Positions 5,828 to 7,770 of a stretch of 7,770 nucleotides of DNA are shown in pieces. The stretch is from Bryobacterales bacterium (GTDB lineage: Bacteria > Acidobacteriota > Terriglobia > Bryobacterales > Bryobacteraceae): assembly GCA_009697495.1 (NCBI GenBank), contig SHUN01000123.1:1-7770 (forward strand), in the 5' to 3' direction. Position 1 is the stretch's first letter. The number at the start of each line of letters is the position of its first letter. Position numbers and translations under genes: made by a program. The notes under the pieces are model-generated. The model was not told the DNA's origin. It did no database searches and saw only the letters and a program-made list of their open reading frames with translations.

Positions 5828-6259
5828 CTACTCCGCCACGCCCTTCCAATCCCCCCTCACAATCGCCGCCCGAATCTCCTTCGCCGTCAATCCCATTCGC
5901 GACATTCGGTCCGCCAACAACACTTCCTTTCGGCAAACCGCGCACGTGGCGCTGTGATTATCCCGCTGGCAATCCAGCAAACTCCGGTGCCCGTGCCCGC
6001 GGTCGCAGTAACAATAACAGGGCTGCTGCGCCAGGATCGCCGGTATCCGCTCGGCAATCTCATAAACCCGCGCGAACCGTGGATCGGAAAATAGCTTCGC
6101 GCTCATCGTCATCGGCAGCGGTTGCGCCTCCCGCTCGGACTGATAAAAAGCCGGCACCGGCGCATCGTCGGCCCCCTTTTCAGCCTGCGCGACGGTCGGG
6201 TTGTCCGTCGAACAGGAAACAAGCGTAACGATTGCCGCAATCAAGAGAAGTAAACGCAT
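5828..6259 (-). CDS. Lipoprotein with PCYCYC cysteine motif (PCYCGC-like family)
   Basis: The product has 143 aa. Residues 1-15 are a lipoprotein signal with lipobox LVSC, the lipidated residue being C16, so the mature protein should be membrane-anchored on the periplasmic side. After a variable linker, residues 55-79 are helical (KLFSDPRFARVYEIAERIPA). P80-C85 reads PCYCYC, then GHGHRSLLDC gives C97, and CAVC gives C106 and C109, with histidines H89, H91 and H102. The family, defined by a PCYCGC motif, is of unknown function. Six Cys and three His suggest metal or cofactor binding. A final helix with GLTAKEIRAAIVRGDW ends the protein. The second Gly of PCYCGC is Tyr here. There is no clear ribosome site at the ATG, though the signal peptide supports it. 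The gene converges on the toxin with a 9-base gap and diverges from the permease with a 40-base gap. Confidence 0.78.
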   Translation of the reverse strand: MRLLLLIAAIVTLVSCSTDNPTVAQAEKGADDAPVPAFYQSEREAQPLPMTMSAKLFSDPRFARVYEIAERIPAILAQQPCYCYCDRGHGHRSLLDCQRDNHSATCAVCRKEVLLADRMSRMGLTAKEIRAAIVRGDWKGVAE

Positions 6260-6283
6260 ATCTAATCAGTAACACGAATTCCC

Positions 6284-6291
6284 GCTACACT
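6284..6291 (+). promoter_or_regulatory. Possible -10 element just before the permease start
   Basis: GCTACACT at 6284-6291 contains TACACT nine bases before the GTG at 6300. The same octamer lies upstream of the regulator start (minus strand, 3410-3417). If it is a -10, the transcript would begin close to the start codon, giving a nearly leaderless mRNA, which would fit the poorly spaced GGAAAG. No good -35 was seen. Confidence 0.18.
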
Positions 6292-6299
6292 GGAAAGAC

Positions 6300-7100
6300 G
6301 TGATTGGCGGGCAATTTTTACGAAATATTATCGAGCGTCGCAACCTGCTGTATCAGTTGGCCAAACGCGATTTCCGCCAGCGGTATATCGGCTCGGCCGC
6401 GGGCTGGCTGTGGGGGCTGGTGCATCCGCTGGTCATGCTCGCCAGTTGGACCTTCGTGTTTCAGTACTGCATGAAATCGGAGATGCCCGCCGGCTCGCTG
6501 ACCAGTAACTACACGGTTTTCCTGCTCTGCGGCTACCTTCCGTGGATGCTCTTTCAGGAAACGGTCACCCGCTCCGCCAACTCGCTGCTCGAACATTCCA
6601 ACCTCATCACAAAAACGCTGTTCCCGTCCGAAATGCTGCCCATCAGCGTTTTCATTTCGTCCCTCGCCAACCACGTCCTGGCGTTATTGCTCTCCCTCGT
6701 CGCCATTGCCTGGTTTGAGGGCGGCGTCAGCCCCTACGCCCTGCTGCTGCCATTCTACATGGCGCTCATCGGGCTTCTTGGCGTCGGTATCGGCTGGATC
6801 TTCGCCAGTCTCCAGGTTTACATCCGTGACACCGCCCAGGCCGTGCTTGTTCTCCTGACGTTTTGGTTCTGGATGACGCCGATCTTCATCACTGAAGACA
6901 AAATTCCCGAGGGAATGCGCTTCGTCATCCGCGGCAATCCGATGTCACTATTCGTCCGCGCCTACCGCGAACGCCTGCTCTCCACCGCCATGCCCGCCTT
7001 CGACGAACTGGCGATCCTCATCGCCTGGAGCGTTTCGGCTTTCATTTTGGGCGGTCTCTTCTTCCGCCATTTGAAGCGCGGTTTCGCCGACGTTTTGTAG
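6300..7100 (+). CDS. ABC-2 type transport permease, polysaccharide/O-antigen/teichoic acid export family
   Basis: The product has 266 aa from the GTG at 6300, a usual length for Wzm/KpsM/TagG-type permeases. The amphipathic N-terminus carries the family signature RDFRQRYIGSAAGWLWGLVHP, here read as RDFRQRYIGS at 23-32 followed by WLWGLVHPL. Six hydrophobic segments are visible at about 36-57, 71-88, 112-138, 146-171, 180-198 and 236-255. The loops contain YLPWMLFQE, LFPSEMLPI, YIRDTAQ, WMTPIF and RGNPMSLFVRAYRE, all characteristic. Such permeases form dimers with an ATPase of the Wzt/KpsT type and move undecaprenyl-linked or lipid-linked glycans across the inner membrane. Here no ATPase gene follows: the next gene is convergent after one base, so the partner must be elsewhere. 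GGAAAG lies only two bases before GTG, a poor spacing, and no better start was found. The exact glycan cannot be deduced. Confidence 0.9.
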   Translation: MIGGQFLRNIIERRNLLYQLAKRDFRQRYIGSAAGWLWGLVHPLVMLASWTFVFQYCMKSEMPAGSLTSNYTVFLLCGYLPWMLFQETVTRSANSLLEHSNLITKTLFPSEMLPISVFISSLANHVLALLLSLVAIAWFEGGVSPYALLLPFYMALIGLLGVGIGWIFASLQVYIRDTAQAVLVLLTFWFWMTPIFITEDKIPEGMRFVIRGNPMSLFVRAYRERLLSTAMPAFDELAILIAWSVSAFILGGLFFRHLKRGFADVL

Positions 7101-7101
7101 A

Positions 7102-7770
7102 TTATTTCAAAACTTCGGTAATTGTCACGGGAGTGGAAATCTTGAACCGGATCAACGATTCGTTCGAAATGATCGCCGGACTCCCGCGCGTCGCCAGCAC
7201 CACACCCGTACCGGCGCCGGCGCCCGCCCCCGCGCCGATCGCCGCGCCCCTCCCACCGCCCGCAATCGCCCCAATCGCCGCGCCGATTCCAGACACAATC
7301 GCCACCTTGCCGACGTCGCGCTTTGTGTCGTCTCTTCCATATCCGGCGAACGAGGTGGTGCTGATTGCCACGCGCTGACCGTCAGCGGTCGCCAAACGGC
7401 TGAGCGTTATACTGATTGTCCCAACGCCCTTCACCCGTCCAGACCGCTTCACATTCGTCACGCGGCCCGTAACCTCCGCGCCGCGTTCGGCAATCACTAA
7501 ACCATCTACCACCACGGGCTCAGCCAGAACGCCCGCCCAGCTATCTCCGCTCTGATTCTGCTCCGAGGTCATCGTTTCGCCCACACGAACCGCCACAACG
7601 GTCCCTGGTGCCAATGTAACTGTTTTGCGCGCCGTCAATTTGGGGAATGCGGGTTCACTCGGCGTTGCCACAGGCCTCGCGTCGGGTTTCATCGGGCTTC
7701 CCTTCTGCAGGACTGGTTTGAATGCCGATTCCTGCATTACTTGGGGTTCCGGTGCCGCCGCCGTTGGCAT
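7102..7770 (-). CDS. Glycine-zipper protein with a beta-rich pore/assembly-like domain (possibly incomplete at its N-terminus)
   Basis: The frame runs to the last base of the window, where CAT gives an ATG. No signal peptide follows that ATG; instead there is a Pro-rich stretch (PTAAAPEPQ, PDARPVATPSEP), so the true start and an export signal probably lie beyond the window. Residues 48-145 form a strand-rich domain: VTLAPGTVVAVRVGETMTS, DSWAGVLAEPVVVDGLVIAE, GAEVTGRV and SGRVKGVGTISITLSRL are recognisable. This pattern recurs in acidobacterial envelope proteins of unknown function and loosely recalls TrbI/VirB10-type cores. Residues 157-192 are a glycine zipper (GIGAAIGAIAGGG, GAAIGAGAGAGAG), able to insert in or pack against membranes. 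The last strand is LIRFKISTPVTITEVLK. The stop lies one base from that of the permease. Function is not assignable beyond a probable envelope location. Confidence 0.72.
   Translation of the reverse strand: MPTAAAPEPQVMQESAFKPVLQKGSPMKPDARPVATPSEPAFPKLTARKTVTLAPGTVVAVRVGETMTSEQNQSGDSWAGVLAEPVVVDGLVIAERGAEVTGRVTNVKRSGRVKGVGTISITLSRLATADGQRVAISTTSFAGYGRDDTKRDVGKVAIVSGIGAAIGAIAGGGRGAAIGAGAGAGAGTGVVLATRGSPAIISNESLIRFKISTPVTITEVLK

Noticed and set aside
5815..6228. Open frame of 137 codons on the plus strand opposite the PCYCYC lipoprotein.
   Set aside because: Pro/Arg/Ser-rich shadow; the minus-strand frame has a lipobox and the conserved cysteine motif.
7213..7290. GC-rich low-complexity repeats suggestive of a DNA repeat array.
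   Set aside because: They are the codons of the Gly/Ala zipper on the minus strand.
1..7770. CRISPR arrays, tRNA or rRNA genes, insertion sequences, integrase or phage genes.
   Set aside because: No regularly spaced repeats, cloverleaf pattern, transposase motifs or rRNA-like sequence were seen by eye on either strand.

Overview
The window is GC-rich, densely packed bacterial DNA with strongly C-ending codons in most genes. Several families here are typical of Acidobacteria, especially the Bryobacter/Solibacter group. The pointers are a winged-helix/membrane/TolB-propeller one-component regulator, a secreted protein ending in a PKD-like domain, a PCYCxC lipoprotein and a glycine-zipper protein. 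This taxonomic guess is inference from family content, not from a marker gene.

Layout: (1) 1-1119, plus strand: the 3' end of a cobalamin-dependent methionine synthase (metH reactivation domain, cut by the window edge), overlapping by one base (TAATG) a small stand-alone CheY-like receiver protein. (2) 1247-3388, minus strand: a 713-residue regulator with an N-terminal winged-helix DNA-binding domain, one membrane helix and about ten TolB/PD40 propeller repeats. (3) 3577-4803, plus strand, divergent from the regulator: an exported protein built of two near-identical 141-residue repeats plus a PKD-like domain, followed by a strong 10-bp hairpin. (4) 4892-5818, plus strand: a toxin-antitoxin operon with an operator-like pair of TACGTA boxes, an unusually long Phd/YefM-type antitoxin and an overlapping RelE-like toxin. 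Codon use is less C-biased than in the neighbours, suggesting separate acquisition. (5) 5828-6259, minus strand: a lipoprotein with a PCYCYC cysteine motif. (6) 6300-7100, plus strand: a six-helix ABC-2 permease of the polysaccharide/O-antigen export type, with no ATPase gene beside it. (7) 7102-7770, minus strand: a glycine-zipper protein that reaches the window edge and may be incomplete at its N-terminus.

The genes do not form one pathway. The region looks like a patchwork of small units with frequent strand switches and very short convergent gaps (1 bp at 7101, 9 bp at 5819-5827). Functional links supported by layout are metH with the receiver protein (coupled), the antitoxin with the toxin (operon), and possibly the membrane regulator with the divergent exported repeat protein. 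No rRNA, tRNA, CRISPR array, insertion sequence or phage gene was recognised. The item most worth following up is the toxin-antitoxin operon with its extended antitoxin; it resembles known types and is not clearly a new system.
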